DNA of 64,000 nucleotides, from assembly GCA_021292105.1 (NCBI GenBank), contig CM037864.1, positions 7,492,635-7,556,634 on the forward strand, written 5' to 3'. The notes beneath the pieces were generated by a model that searched no databases, was not told the DNA's origin, and saw only the letters and a program-made list of their open reading frames with translations. The stretch's first letter is position 1. Each line of letters opens with the position of its first letter. This DNA comes from Anadara kagoshimensis. Lineage: Eukaryota > Mollusca > Bivalvia > Arcoida > Arcidae. Of the stretch, positions 44,093-54,162 are shown piece by piece. The position numbers and the translations under genes are program-made.

Positions 44093-44345
44093 AGGAGTAG
44101 AGTAATAGTGTTTTAGGTTTGGAACAATATATTTTATTTATATCAAGGCATTCATTTCTGGGATGGTAGAGGAAACTGGAGTACCTGTAGAAAACAATTA
44201 ACCTTCGATAACAAACTGACAAACTTTTCTCACAATTAATGATCTGCAAATCATAGCTTATGGACTAATCATTATTTTACTAGGGAAGGATTTGCCATAG
44301 TGGGGTTTGAACTTGGGCTAGGAGAGGCACTGTGTGAGCTATGAA
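44093..44345 (-). mobile_element. SINE-B copy
   Basis: GGAGTAGAGTAATAGTGTTT, GGATGGTAGAGGAAACTGGA and GTTTGAACTTGGGCTAGGAG preserve the order tail, body, B-box on the minus strand. Confidence 0.75.
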
Positions 44346-44887
44346 GCTGGTGCTTTTAATGAATCTGGGCTCGTTATCATGACCGAGCATGAACTGTAGA
44401 TCTCATCTGAAGGATCCCTATGTTTTGTGATTGTTTTAATTGTGAATAAAAGTACATATGTTAGTTATTTCAATGCTTGGAATACAATTAAAATGCTATA
44501 TTTACGCCACTTCATAATGGCTTCACAGTTTAATATACAAAACTGACAAATACATTTTCAAAACTGAAATAAAATGCAGGTGCTTCGAATACAAAATCAC
44601 TGGCATTTTAATTCATTAATAGCAGTCCAAATACCGGTACATGTGTACATATATATACAAAAACTGACATCCCCATAATGTACCACAGATTGCTGTGATA
44701 GAGACAACATTTCTGATAGGAATATCAAGTATCCTATCTATAGAAACTGTTAATATTTTTGTGTCATTATCAGTTGACCCCTCCTGATCTAATCAAAGAA
44801 GGACAATAGTGGACAATTGATAAAACTCGAGACACCTCGTCTTATGTGTGTAGATGAATACTCATGGACATGTCTTACATTTTCATG
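44346..44887. other. non-coding intron sequence, nothing recognised
   Basis: No supported feature. Confidence 0.35.
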
Positions 44888-44965
44888 GTTTCCAATAATT
44901 AAGAATTATTAGTAGACAACTTTACAAAATTTGTGAAAATAAAGTCTGTTTTAAGTATTTTACAA
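44888..44965. mobile_element. MITE-M1 left-half fragment
   Basis: TGGTTTCCAATAATTAAGAA, TTATTAGTAGACAACTTTAC and AATTTGTGAAAATAAAGTCT match the first half of the family. Confidence 0.65.
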
Positions 44966-45250
44966 TAGGGACCAGTTGTTCGAAACTTGATTATAATTTA
45001 ATCAATTGATTATTTGAAATTTGATTTTTGCATAATTTTTTTTTCTAATATTTTGTGAAATTAACGTCGAAAATTTCGGAAATGGATTGAATTTTTTTAA
45101 AGTCAAGAACATTGTTATAAAAATGTTGATTTAATAATGATGCTTTGGATTTTGTTTAAAACTTTGAATTTGTGTTAATCACTGAGCTTTGTACAACTAG
45201 ACACAGATATGCTGAAATAGGTTAATGTCAGAATGAGCATATTGCAAAGG
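44966..45250. other. non-coding, nothing recognised
   Basis: No supported feature. Confidence 0.3.
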
Positions 45251-45412
45251 CTAGGTTTCCACAAATTTAAAATTATTAGTAGACAAATTATTAAAATTTG
45301 TGAAAGTATAGTCCTTTTAAGATATAAAAATAGGTTAAATTTTAAAAGAATTTCTCAGAAATTACATTGTAGTAGCCAATGGCGATTTTGGCTATCAGGA
45401 TTGGAAATATAA
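45251..45412. mobile_element. MITE-M1, copy 4
   Basis: AGGTTTCCACAAATTTAAAA, TTTGTGAAAGTATAGTCCTT and GGCGATTTTGGCTATCAGGA are collinear with the copy at 3889. Confidence 0.78.
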
Positions 45413-46139
45413 CATTTTACTTAGTTATGTGGCGTACACTTTATTGCTGATTATGTCCAAAGGTGGTCTACGCGTATTTTTGAACTTCTCAGCATTGCCT
45501 TTAGCATGACACACCTGGAACTCAGTTTTATGTCTTATCAGAAAGACTATCATTTTAAGCTTTTTATCGCTCCATTATTGGTAAGAGATGAAAACCCTCA
45601 CAGTCTGAATTGAGGTTTGAACACAACCCTTGATTAGATATAGTTTCTATCATTTTTCATATTCAGTTCATATATATTGTTTGAAATTTTTTTTTGAACA
45701 GCTAAAACAGGTTTTAACTTTTTGTAATTTTACCACTTTTCTGTAGTTCTGTCATGCTGCGTAAAATTTTTAAGAGCATTAGAGATTTTGGGTATCAGGT
45801 GGAAGGAAGAAAGATTCTTACTGTGCTGAGTCTTAAGAAGATATTTGAAATGTCATGCCTGCTAAGTTTCCTAATGTAGGCAGATTTCTCACAATTTAAT
45901 CTTCATCTTTAACTTCCCTCTCAGTACAATGTGAAAAATTATGATATTATAATATAATGCTATAGATACTTAAATATTTTTCTGTAACTTTTATTATACC
46001 ATGATGTCACCATGATGTCATTATGATGCAAAATCAGTTGATTTTTCATTTAAAGCAATTATGCAAACTTTATTTTTATGATTATATAACTGAGTAAATA
46101 AATAATCGGAAAACTAAATTTTTGAAAGTGTCAGATCCA
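45413..46139. other. non-coding intron sequence, nothing recognised
   Basis: A short ATGATGTCACC duplication lies near 46000. Nothing else was seen. Confidence 0.35.
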
Positions 46140-46640
46140 CCTTATCATACCTACTCCTTTATTTTGGTGTATCAAAGGCACCTTACCATAACTTCCCCTT
46201 TATTTAGGGATATCAGAGACACCTTATTATACCCATACATACACCTTTATTAGGGGATCACAAGCACCTTACCATAACTACTCCTTTATTTTGGAGCATC
46301 AGAGACACCCTACCATAACTACTTCTTTATTTGGGGGTATTAGAAAAACCTTATCATACCTACTCGTTTATTTGGGGTATCAGAGGCACCTTACAATATC
46401 TACTCCTTTATTAGGGGATCACAAGCACCTTACCATAACTACTCCTTTATTTTGGAGCATCAGAGACACCCTACCATAACTACTTCTTTATTTGGGGGTA
46501 TTAGAAAAACCTATCATACCTACTCCTTTATTTGGGGGTATCAGAGGCACCTTACCATATCTACTCCTTTATTAGGGGATCACAAGCACCTTACCATAAC
46601 TACTCCTTTATTTTGGAGTATCAGAGGCACCTTATACCTA
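46140..46640 (+). repeat. ~40-bp tandem array with a ~161-bp four-unit higher-order repeat
   Basis: Units read roughly ACCTTACCATAACTACTCCT then TTATTTTGGAGCATCAGAGGC. The block starting GGGGATCACAAGCACC at about 46255 is repeated at about 46416 and again begins at about 46574. Inside, the same variants (CAGAGACACCCTACC, then GTATTAGAAAAACC) follow in the same order. The 62- and 98-codon frames arise from the repetition. Confidence 0.88.
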
Positions 46641-47387
46641 CTCCTTAGCAGAATTTTTGTGATGTGCCTACAGAGATCAAATCAGTATGATTCAGTTCAA
46701 TTTGCAAAACAAACAAGTTGGGGAAAAAAATCTGAGCTGACTTTCTAAATTATAACCCATGTGTATTACGACACTGTATGATTGTTGTCGATATTCGTAA
46801 TTGGCAGAAAATTTGGTTTTTAGTTGTAGAGGAAATAATGTGCACCTGATGTGGCATATCAACCCCAGTCTTACGGAGGGTTCGGTGATAATTACTTGTC
46901 TAATTGGGTGTACTCTGTCGATTTCATCTGACGTTTCTGAAAGAGACTGATTCCAAGGGGATATCAGGCTTATAATTTCAAACTTATCCCCCTGCAAACT
47001 CTGGTATTATAAAACCTTTTTCATTATTCAGTTTTATCTTACAAGTTATTGATGAAAGTCAAACAAGCTCCCCCTTACCGATACGTCAATTGGACTGCGC
47101 CAAAGTTACATTTTTATAACAATGTGAGTATTAATTGGAAGGTATCGAGAACCAGAACAGAGTTCCCATATGTTTAGAATTCCACAATTAAGCTCTGATT
47201 AATCATTCATACTTCCTTTATTTCTCCTATTTCACAAAGTATATACGGCTTATTACAATGAAGTGGGTATTAACTCAACATAATTAGGAAGGGAGAATTA
47301 GCCTTGTACATATAGCTCTTTACTTTAACATAGCATTAGATATTTAAAGAAGAAGAAAAACGTAAGGCTGTCTCGAGAAGAAAACGT
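46641..47387 (+). other. repeat-free region upstream of exon E1c (putative promoter side)
   Basis: From about 46740 no repeat family is seen, and complexity and CpG are higher (TTGTCGATATTCGTAATTGG, ACCGATACGTCAATTGGACT with a CRE-like ACGTCA). It is the likely location of the promoter for E1c, but this is inferred from position. Confidence 0.35.
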
Positions 47388-47429
47388 ATGATATCAGAGC
47401 TGAAATATCTGAGTATTTGTTTGTTATAA
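47388..47429 (+). other. short upstream open reading frame before E1c
   Basis: ATG at 47388 opens a 13-codon frame (MISELKYLSICLL) that stops at 47427-47429, 23 bases before the E1c start. If included in the 5' UTR it could dampen translation. No conservation data are available. Confidence 0.35.
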
Positions 47430-47452
47430 ATTGTTGATAATTGTTTACAAAT

Positions 47453-47492
47453 ATGACTGAAACTACGACAGAACAACCCGTAGAGAACACAG
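47453..47492 (+). CDS. alternative first coding exon E1c (partial CDS, 13 codons + 1 nt)
   Basis: ATG with A at -3 opens MTETTTEQPVENT, then one base (G) and the perfect donor GTAAGT at 47493. The peptide is short, Thr/Glu-rich and has no targeting signal. The three-codon repetition of Thr is unremarkable. The donor phase equals that of E1a and E1b, so it can replace them on the same downstream frame. Since it lies 5.4 kb downstream of E2, transcripts from here would lack E2. The exon is short enough that chance cannot be excluded on its own, and the case rests on the shared phase and clean local sequence. The common downstream exon was not found before 64000, so the following intron would exceed 16 kb. 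Confidence 0.55.
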
Positions 47493-47640
47493 GTAAGTGT
47501 ATGTGTGTCTGTGGGTCTGTGTGTGTGTCTGTCTGTGTGAGTGTGTGTGTGCACTTGAATGTGTGTGCATTTGTGTGAGTGTGTGCACTTGTATTGTCTG
47601 CACATTTGTATGAGTATGTGTTCTCATATGTCGGTGTATG
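47493..47640 (+). repeat. GT-rich low-complexity tract at the start of the E1c intron
   Basis: TGTGTG and TCTGTG runs with GTGCACTTG and GTGTGCATTTG phrases. Minus-strand His/Thr-rich frames here are artefacts of the tract. Confidence 0.85.
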
Positions 47641-48057
47641 CTTATATGCATATTACATTGTTTTCTTTACACACATTTTCTTGTGTGTTTTATTTTTTTA
47701 ATTTTAATTGATGTAAGAGAGCGATACCGGTAATTGAAACAGTAGAAGTTCAGTTATTCAATTTCTGTGCTATTAATCAGGAGACTTAAGGCATTATAAT
47801 GTATGACAATTAATTAAAGTCTTTTCAGTTTCAATTGAATCATGTGATAGATTGTTATTGATGATACAGTAATTATTCAAATTAAAAAAAGAAAAAGTAA
47901 TTTTTTTCCATTTGAAGAAATTGTCACAAATTAACTCATGAAATTGACGATAAAATTTTTTAAAAAACTGAAAAGTTAAATTAATATAAATATTTATCTC
48001 CAATGTATATGTATAAACAAATAGAAATATATAGTTCATTAACAACTTCAAAACTGC
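47641..48057. other. non-coding intron sequence, nothing recognised
   Basis: AT-rich; no supported feature. Confidence 0.35.
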
Positions 48058-48060
48058 ATT

Positions 48061-48123
<63 letters not shown>

Positions 48124-48124
48124 T
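48058..48124 (+). repeat. (TTTA)n microsatellite
   Basis: An uninterrupted run of about 16 TTTA units. Confidence 0.97.
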
Positions 48125-48309
48125 AAGGATCCACAAATACATAATTTACAGTAAAACTGGTTAATTTTCATTGTTTAAAAGACATCATGATCAATTTTGA
48201 TTTTCATTTTGTTTTTTCTGGTTGTTTGTTGAGCTTTTTTAACTGGTAATTCAAATATTTGGCATAAAATAAAACATTCTGGACCAAATAAAAACTTCAA
48301 ATGATCCAT

Positions 48310-48500
48310 GGTATTCAGAAAATGAGATTTGAGTTTTCTTGGTTTTAAATGAATTTGATTTTTCTTGGCTTTAAATGAGATCCCGTTTTGCCTGGTTTTA
48401 AATGACACTTGACTTTTCTAATTTTTAAATGAGATTTCAGTTTCTTTGGGTTAAAATGACACTGAGGTTTCCAGGTTTAAGGCGATATTCAAATTTTCTT
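48310..48500 (+). repeat. degenerate ~36-bp tandem repeat
   Basis: TTTTCTTGGTTTTAAATGA and relatives recur near 48335, 48365, 48400 and 48440, with some units reading TGGTTTTAAATGACACTTGA. Divergence is high. Confidence 0.6.
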
Positions 48501-48593
48501 GGTTTTCTTGACTCTAAATTATGGCAAAATACTTTTAAAACATTTTCTGTGTCAATTTTGAGTTTTATAATCAATAGACTCAATATATAAGTT

Positions 48594-48789
48594 GGGTTAT
48601 GGTGTTTAATATCCCATTTATTAATTTTCACTTATATCGATCTATAGTCTAAAGTGCAGAAATTTTGCCTGCGTGTTACACTGATGATATCATAAAGTAG
48701 GGTTCATTATCGACCCACACCTACTGTGACATGGGACCTCATTTATTTTAAGTTCCCACCTGAAAGAACTGACTTTCATTTTGTAATGA
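48594..48789 (-). mobile_element. SINE-A fragment (body and tail)
   Basis: GGTTATGGTGTTTAATATCC, AGTGCAGAAATTTTGCCTGC and CTACTGTGACATGGGACCTC follow SINE-A order. The head is missing. Confidence 0.75.
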
Positions 48790-49223
48790 AATTAGTACTG
48801 TAATGTTACCATTTGTCTAGTGCCAAGAACCAAAAAATTTGTGACAATATAAAAAAGTCAAAATTTTGAAATTTTCTCTTTAAAATCACATGATTTCTCT
48901 TGATAATTGCAGATAGATTTATGAGACATTTTTACATTTAGACAATAAAATAACTGATTTTTATGTTATAAATTATCTAAACCAGTGAAAAAATAACTTA
49001 TTTATCCAATATAAACAGTAGGTAGGGATTTACTTTCTCTTATAATAGCACTTAAAGATTTCCGCTGAAATTGTTAAAATTTCCGGATTTTATTTGCATG
49101 GATTTTAATCATTTGTCAATCAAGGATATAAAGCTAAGAGCTTTCTTTACATACTGTTTTCCATTTCACGAGGCTCTAAACTACTACCCCCAGTTTCACA
49201 ACTATTTCTCCCTTCATTAAAAT
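48790..49223. other. non-coding intron sequence, nothing recognised
   Basis: No supported feature. Confidence 0.35.
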
Positions 49224-49404
49224 TACAGTCCAACCTGCCCTAAAGGCCACCTCTATATAAGGACCACCTTCTTACAAAGGCCAGTAAAATTGTATTCCAA
49301 TTGTTTTATTCATATTATTTGAACCTGTATATAAAGGCCACCTGTCCATAAAGGACACTTCTACAGGTTTCCTTGGGTGGTCTTTATAGACAGGTTTGAC
49401 TGTA
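49224..49404. mobile_element. TACAGT-type MITE, complete copy 1 (Tc1/mariner- or pogo-like ends)
   Basis: The left end TACAGTCCAACCTGCCCTAA and right end TAGACAGGTTTGACTGTA are inverted. AAAGGCCACCTCTATATAAG is mirrored by CCTTGGGTGGTCTTTATA inside. The terminal TA on each side fits a TA target duplication. It is non-coding, 181 bp. Class assignment is from the ends only. Confidence 0.8.
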
Positions 49405-49429
49405 AACAAATATTGGCAATTTATGAATG

Positions 49430-50036
49430 CCCTAAATGCAAACTTTTTAAGAAGTAATCTTCACTATATTATGACACCTTAAATTCCCGAATATCTTAAC
49501 AATTCACAAAATTAAGATTGTAAATTTTACCTGATTTAGTTAAGGAAAATCTTAGTTAAGGAATAATTGTGAAATTGAAGCCTAGTCCCGGTTTCACAAT
49601 TGACATATCGCCGGCCATGTCTTTTATGTTCCGACACTGGCCGCCATGACGGTACCAAAGCAGCGTCATGGCAACTAATGACATACTAGTGTCAGTGACG
49701 TCATCGAATGGCATGATTCAGGTCAAGTTTTTATTCTTTTTGTGCGTAATTCAAGCATGCCGGAACATTATGGGCGTGGCTGGCGATTCGTCTATTATTC
49801 CTTAACTAAGGTTTTCCTTAATTTAAATCTGGCAACTTTTGATAATGGTGTTACAAATAAAAGTTTCAACAATATTATTACATATATAGATGTAATAAGC
49901 TAAGCTTTATCTTCAAGACAACGCCTTAAATTCATGAATATCTTAAAATTTAACAAAATAATTGAGATTTCAGATTAGCCAGATTTAAGTTAAGAAAAAT
50001 CTTCGTTAAGGAATTATTGTGAAATTGAAGCCTGGT
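49430..50036. mobile_element. two MITE-M4 copies, the second split by a MITE-M3
   Basis: 49430-49585 is the right half of an M4 (CCTTAAATTCCCGAATATCT, AGTTAAGGAAAATCTTAGTT, GGAATAATTGTGAAATTGAA). A second copy begins CCCGGTTTCACAAT at 49588, is interrupted by the M3 at 49608-49786, resumes with TATTCCTTAACTAAGGTTTT and ends GAATTATTGTGAAATTGAAG near 50033. Confidence 0.72.
49608..49786. mobile_element. MITE-M3, copy 3, nested in MITE-M4
   Basis: The ends TCGCCGGCCATG and CGTGGCTGGCGA are the best preserved of the family. The interior CAAAGCAGCGTCATGGCAAC, GTGTCAGTGACGTCATCGAA and CAAGCATGCCGGAACATTA aligns with 19082 and 26750. Confidence 0.85.
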
Positions 50037-50254
50037 ATTTGTATGTCAGAAGACATCAATAGAGACTATTTTGTGAAGTACATTATTGCTTCTCATATGT
50101 CATTGTGGAACTTTTTACACTTTAAATAGTTCATGGAAAATAACTTCAATCAGAGAACAGAGGTTCATACAGAGAGTAAATATCTTTGTTTAAGCTCACC
50201 AAGAATGATTTTTGTAGCCAAACCAGCATCCCATTTGTTTGTCTTTTCCATATG
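50037..50254. other. spacer, nothing recognised
   Basis: No supported feature. Confidence 0.3.
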
Positions 50255-50347
50255 CACTGCCACAGTGGTAGAGTGTCCACCTTAAGAGTAGGAGGTTGTG
50301 GGTTCAAATATTTAGTCGATGTTCAGGGCTTAAAGGGTAATTTTGTT
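50255..50347 (+). mobile_element. SINE head fragment (tRNA-like)
   Basis: CACAGTGGTAGAGTGTCCAC is an A-box-type block and AGGAGGTTGTGGGTTCAAAT a B-box-type block. It is interrupted immediately after by the MITE at 50348. Confidence 0.65.
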
Positions 50348-50453
50348 CACAGGGGCCAGTTTCATAATTAAAATTAAAAAACACCCCAAAGTATACTCTT
50401 TTTTATATACTTAGGGGTATTTTTTAAATTTTATTATGAAACTGGCCCCTGTG
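50348..50453. mobile_element. 106-bp hairpin MITE, CACAGGGGCCAGTTTCATAA ends, perfect 8-bp TSD ATTTTGTT
   Basis: At least 21 bp of both ends are exact inverted repeats, and the arms continue imperfectly to the centre. ATTTTGTT occurs at 50340-50347 and 50454-50461, directly adjoining. An 8-bp duplication is typical of hAT elements from general knowledge. It is too short to code for anything. Confidence 0.9.
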
Positions 50454-51022
50454 ATTTTGTTGGCATTTTGGTATAGGTAAGGTCTTAAAAGCTATATCCT
50501 GGCCTCTTATCCCATCTGTACTATAAATACAATGATAAAGTTTTGGTGCATCTTTTCCGAACAAATTGGGCATCTTCTGAACTACTGACAAATCTAAATG
50601 TTTTTACAACAGAAAAAAAAATCTAATTTTAAGCTTTAAAAATTAAAAAGAGTTACAAAATTTGACACATGAAGTAGTTATGTGAATATTTAAATACAAT
50701 ATACATGACATGTAATTTTGTTGTCTTTGCATTGGATGTTGTCCAAAAATAAAATTAAATAAATAAATGGAATGTCATTTCTTATGTAAATTGATTGAGT
50801 GGCTGTTCTGTCCTCTCCTCTGAATGTCAAAAGGAAGATTGTGTACTGGTCTTGATAGCTCATTTTGTAGAGCACTTGCTCAAAATTTGAGATGCCATTC
50901 ATGTCTTAAACCCTCTCTCCTCCCCCCCCTCTTTACACATAGACACTCCCATTAAACTTTTAGACACCCCCTCCTGCATATACACACATATACAACCATT
51001 AGTTCAAAGTATTAAACATTGA
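50454..51022. other. non-coding intron sequence, nothing recognised
   Basis: A C-rich stretch lies near 50915-50935. No exon was seen. Confidence 0.35.
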
Positions 51023-51170
51023 ACTCATAGTTTGGTCAGTTTTGAGATGGTGGAGGAAATCTGAGTACCCAGCGAAATTCATCAACCTTCAGCAAGAGAA
51101 ATAACAAATTTTTGTACACCTTGATCTTCCCATTTTTGTAAGCACAAACTTTAGACCACTCAACCTCAGA
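51023..51170 (-). mobile_element. SINE-B fragment
   Basis: GAGATGGTGGAGGAAATCTG, AACCTTCAGCAAGAGAAATA and TTTAGACCACTCAACCTCAG follow SINE-B order. The B-box part is lost. Confidence 0.7.
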
Positions 51171-51304
51171 GGCCCATGTGACCAGGAAAAGCATTTACAT
51201 ACAACAAGAACCCTACATCATCGTAGTATTGGTTTATATGTGTGATGTATATTTCCATATTGAACATGCTGAGGGAAGAAAAAATAATGCAAATATATTA
51301 AATG

Positions 51305-51510
51305 GATCACATTACCTCACTGCCTAGGTTCGAATCCCACTTTGGACAGATTCTAATATGAGAAAGTTTGTCAGTTCACTTTCTAGTCATCAGTGTTTCT
51401 ACAGACACTCCTTTTTCTCCATTATTCCGAACTGACTACCTGGATATTGGTGAAAGAATCTTGACTTGGGAGTAAAACTCCATTACTCCTCTCCTCTCCT
51501 CTCCTCTCCA
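51305..51510 (+). mobile_element. SINE-B copy with (CTCCT)n tail
   Basis: CACTGCCTAGGTTCGAATCC is a perfect B-box region. The body follows (ATGAGAAAGTTTGTCAGTTC, GAAAGAATCTTGACTTGGGA), then CATTACTCCTCTCCTCTCC repeated. The expanded pentamer indicates the true 3' end of the family. Confidence 0.82.
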
Positions 51511-51741
51511 ATATATCTTGAATAAAAAGTATTTATACATGTGTATCAATATATCTCAATACATGTATTGCATTATATATCACAATATTAAGTTTTTATT
51601 GAAAAAAAACTATCATCTGAAGAGACCTTAAAACTTGCGGGCATGGCATTTTAAAAAAACCCTCTGGGAGGTAAATCCCATTCAACCAATCAATCATCTG
51701 AAAACAAAGCTAAATATAATGATAAAAAACAAATAAAAATC
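51511..51741. other. non-coding intron sequence, nothing recognised
   Basis: No supported feature. Confidence 0.3.
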
Positions 51742-51843
51742 TTAAATTTTAATTTTTCCAATTTCATAGTCAAAATAAATATCAGTAAAACTTTCAGCTT
51801 CTTGAAATTTGTTAACATCAACATCTACGACGCTAGCAGCCAT
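51742..51843 (-). CDS. possible short ORF or isolated first exon on the minus strand (33 codons)
   Basis: On the minus strand ATG at 51843 opens MAASVVDVDVNKFQEAESFT, then 13 further residues ending GKIKI and a stop at 51742-51744. The start has an Ala-Ala-Ser opening typical of real N-termini, A at -3 and G at +4, and the upstream flank 51844-52020 is repeat-free and CpG-richer, like a promoter. No donor-like GT follows in frame, so it would have to be a complete micro-ORF or a false positive. No family is recognised. Confidence 0.25.
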   Translation of the reverse strand: MAASVVDVDVNKFQEAESFTDIYFDYEIGKIKI

Positions 51844-52254
51844 GTTAGTGCAACAGGTACCAATTATGTACACTATTTGTAGCTTAGAGAGATTGGGTTT
51901 GACGTGTAACTTCGTTAAAATTCAATCAGCAAGATAATCAGAAAAATATCATTATCTACACGGCAATCAGGTACACATTGAAGGCTAGTTGCTTCTGTCA
52001 ATCACGCTATATATCCTAGATCAAACATTAATTATTTAAACACTAATTACAACATTATTGCATTTTGGCTGTTTGTGCATTTAAGAGTTGTCTCCCTTTA
52101 ATAATGAGTGGACTAGAGTAATGGTGTTTTACACTAATACATGTTTATACCATATTTTTCACCACTCAGCCATTGAAGCCCCCCCCCCCTCCATTGATAA
52201 TGATCTTTGTTCATTTAGGTTGGAAACTAATTCAATTGTAGCTTGAATTTGAAC
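51844..52254. other. repeat-free, slightly CpG-rich stretch, then a C-run
   Basis: ACGTGTAACTTCGTTAAAAT and ATCACGCTATATATCCTAGA are of higher complexity than the surroundings. CCCCCCCC at about 52181-52191 ends it. No gene can be supported on the + strand. Confidence 0.35.
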
Positions 52255-52437
52255 TACAGTCAAACTTGTCTATAAAGGCCATCCAAGGTAACCAGTAAAA
52301 ATGGCCTCTATGGGCAGGTGACCTTTATATACAGGTTCAAATAATATGAATAAAGAACAATAGGGATGCAATTCTACATGCCTTTATAAACAGGTGGCCC
52401 TTATAAAGAGGTGGCCTTCAAGGCAGGTTTGACTGTA
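52255..52437. mobile_element. TACAGT-type MITE, complete copy 2
   Basis: TACAGTCAAACTTGTCTATA and AAGGCAGGTTTGACTGTA are the inverted ends, and AAAGGCCATCC and AGAGGTGGCCTT are mirrored inside. It is collinear with 49224-49404 but in the opposite orientation (TTCAAATAATATGAATAAAG versus TTTTATTCATATTATTTGAA). Confidence 0.85.
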
Positions 52438-52838
52438 ATATACTCTGTAAATCTAGATTTTGTGCAGTTTCAAAGATGACCGATACAGAGACATCTAGGT
52501 TCTTGTTATGAGTTCTCTTTCTTTGGTAACCCCTCATTGGCCATGTGTTATAAGGTGCCCGCTTTTTGGTCAAGGGGAATTTCACTGTCTGTGTTTGATT
52601 TCCACTGTGTCAGTTCACTGTTGGTTTTCTCTGGATGTTCTGGTTTCCTCTACCATCTCAGAATTGGACACCTTGATGTAATGATACATCAATCAGCATT
52701 ACCTTACTACACTCACTTAGTAACAGACTTTGTTCATCTAAATGTGATATAGTAGAATTTCTAGATTCAATTTAAGAGTTGCCTCCCTTTATTCTCTCAA
52801 TGTCCTTGATTTAGTTTATGTTATATTAATAAAAACTT
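52438..52838 (+). repeat. non-coding; diverged SINE-B piece at about 52570-52720
   Basis: GTCAGTTCACTGTTGGTTTT, CTCTGGATGTTCTGGTTTCC and TCTACCATCTCAGAATTGG follow the SINE-B body. The remainder shows nothing. Confidence 0.5.
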
Positions 52839-52873
52839 TAGGGCAGGGCAGGGCAGGGCAGGACAGGGCAGGC
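52839..52873 (+). repeat. (GGGCA)n minisatellite
   Basis: Six to seven GGGCA or GGACA units in a row. Confidence 0.9.
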
Positions 52874-53516
52874 ATAGAAATTTAGAATCAGTCTGATTAG
52901 GGAAAACATGCTTATTGTTTTTAGGCCTTTCTGTGGAATCATTTAGAATTGTGGTTCAAAAAAAATATTTTGAGGGTTTGTAAATTTGTGGTTTGTGATA
53001 TCCATTTAAGGTAAGTTGGTAATATATGAAATTCTGTTGACATGTAAATTACTGAGTCAAGATTTCCTTGAAAATTGGAACCCAATAAAAATTAATGACT
53101 TCACAGTATTTTCCTTTTTTGTCAGCAACAATAAATTATCTCCCCTGATTAAGCTAATAACTCATCACAAATGACAATAAATAGCCCCATGACAACCAAA
53201 AAACACTTGATGTTTAAAATAAAATACTTATTTCCTTCTGTATTTTTGAAATGTCGAAAGTCATTCTCTTGTGTTTCTGTAATTTAAATATCTTTTCAAA
53301 ACTAATTACATTTTGTCACTTTGGTTAAAATACACAGGGGAATAATTAATCCAATATAATTAATCATGAGTTTTTGAAAATGTTTTAAAACTTTGTCATT
53401 AATATGATTAAGGTTTTACTGATGCATTTACCTTAAATTTTAAAAAATAAAAAATTAAATAAACCAAACTAATTTTAATTTTTCTTCCAATTTTTTAAAA
53501 TTCAAAAAAGATTAGA
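52874..53516. other. non-coding intron sequence, nothing recognised
   Basis: A donor-like AAGGTAAGTTGGTAAT near 53010 follows no credible frame. Confidence 0.35.
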
Positions 53517-53745
53517 TTAGAATGGAGTGATGGTGTCTTACTTCCTAGTCAAGACTCTTTCACCTTTGTTGAGCCAATTAGTTATGGAATGGTAGAGGAA
53601 ACTGGAATAGGCATAGAAAACAACCAACTTTCCAGTAATGAATTGACAAACTTTAACTGGATCTGTACAAGTGGGATTTGAAAAAAAGGTATCGAGAAGG
53701 GATCATGTCATTCATAAGCTAGCACTTTAGACCACTTTGACACCA
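53517..53745 (-). mobile_element. SINE-B copy
   Basis: TAGAATGGAGTGATGGTGTC, GGAATGGTAGAGGAAACTGG and AATGAATTGACAAACTTTAA are in SINE-B order. The head ends GCTAGCACTTTAGACCACTT. Confidence 0.8.
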
Positions 53746-54162
53746 AAACAAGACAAGGCAATGAACATATAAAAAATATGGTTAAACTTCTCTAGTGCTA
53801 AGATCTTAAAAAACAACACCCCATGTCATGACAGACATGACAAATTAAAGACTCCCCAATGCATATACAGTTTTTAGCACTGCAAATATCAAAATTTCTG
53901 TCACATAACCTATTGCTGGTGACATCTTGATATAGATGAAATATTCTTGACTAGAACGTAAATTCCCAATTAATCAATCTTTAGTCTTAAAATCAATTTT
54001 TTTTTATATCTCTTATTTTGTTTACAATGTTGAAAATTTAAATTATAAGTGGGAATCAACTTACGCAATTTACTGCACAAATGCCAACAGAAATCACTAG
54101 TGGCAACTGATAAACAAGGTTTGACTGTATATTGGACCCCAAACATACAGAAAGTAAATAAA
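53746..54162 (+). repeat. SINE-A-like tail fragment and flank of the 84-bp array
   Basis: GCTGGTGACATCTTGATATA, GATGAAATATTCTTGACTAG at about 53915-53955 match a + oriented SINE-A tail. Near 54070-54130, GCACAAATGCCAACAGAAAT and AACAAGGTTTGACTGTATAT form a decayed first unit of the following array. Confidence 0.55.
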
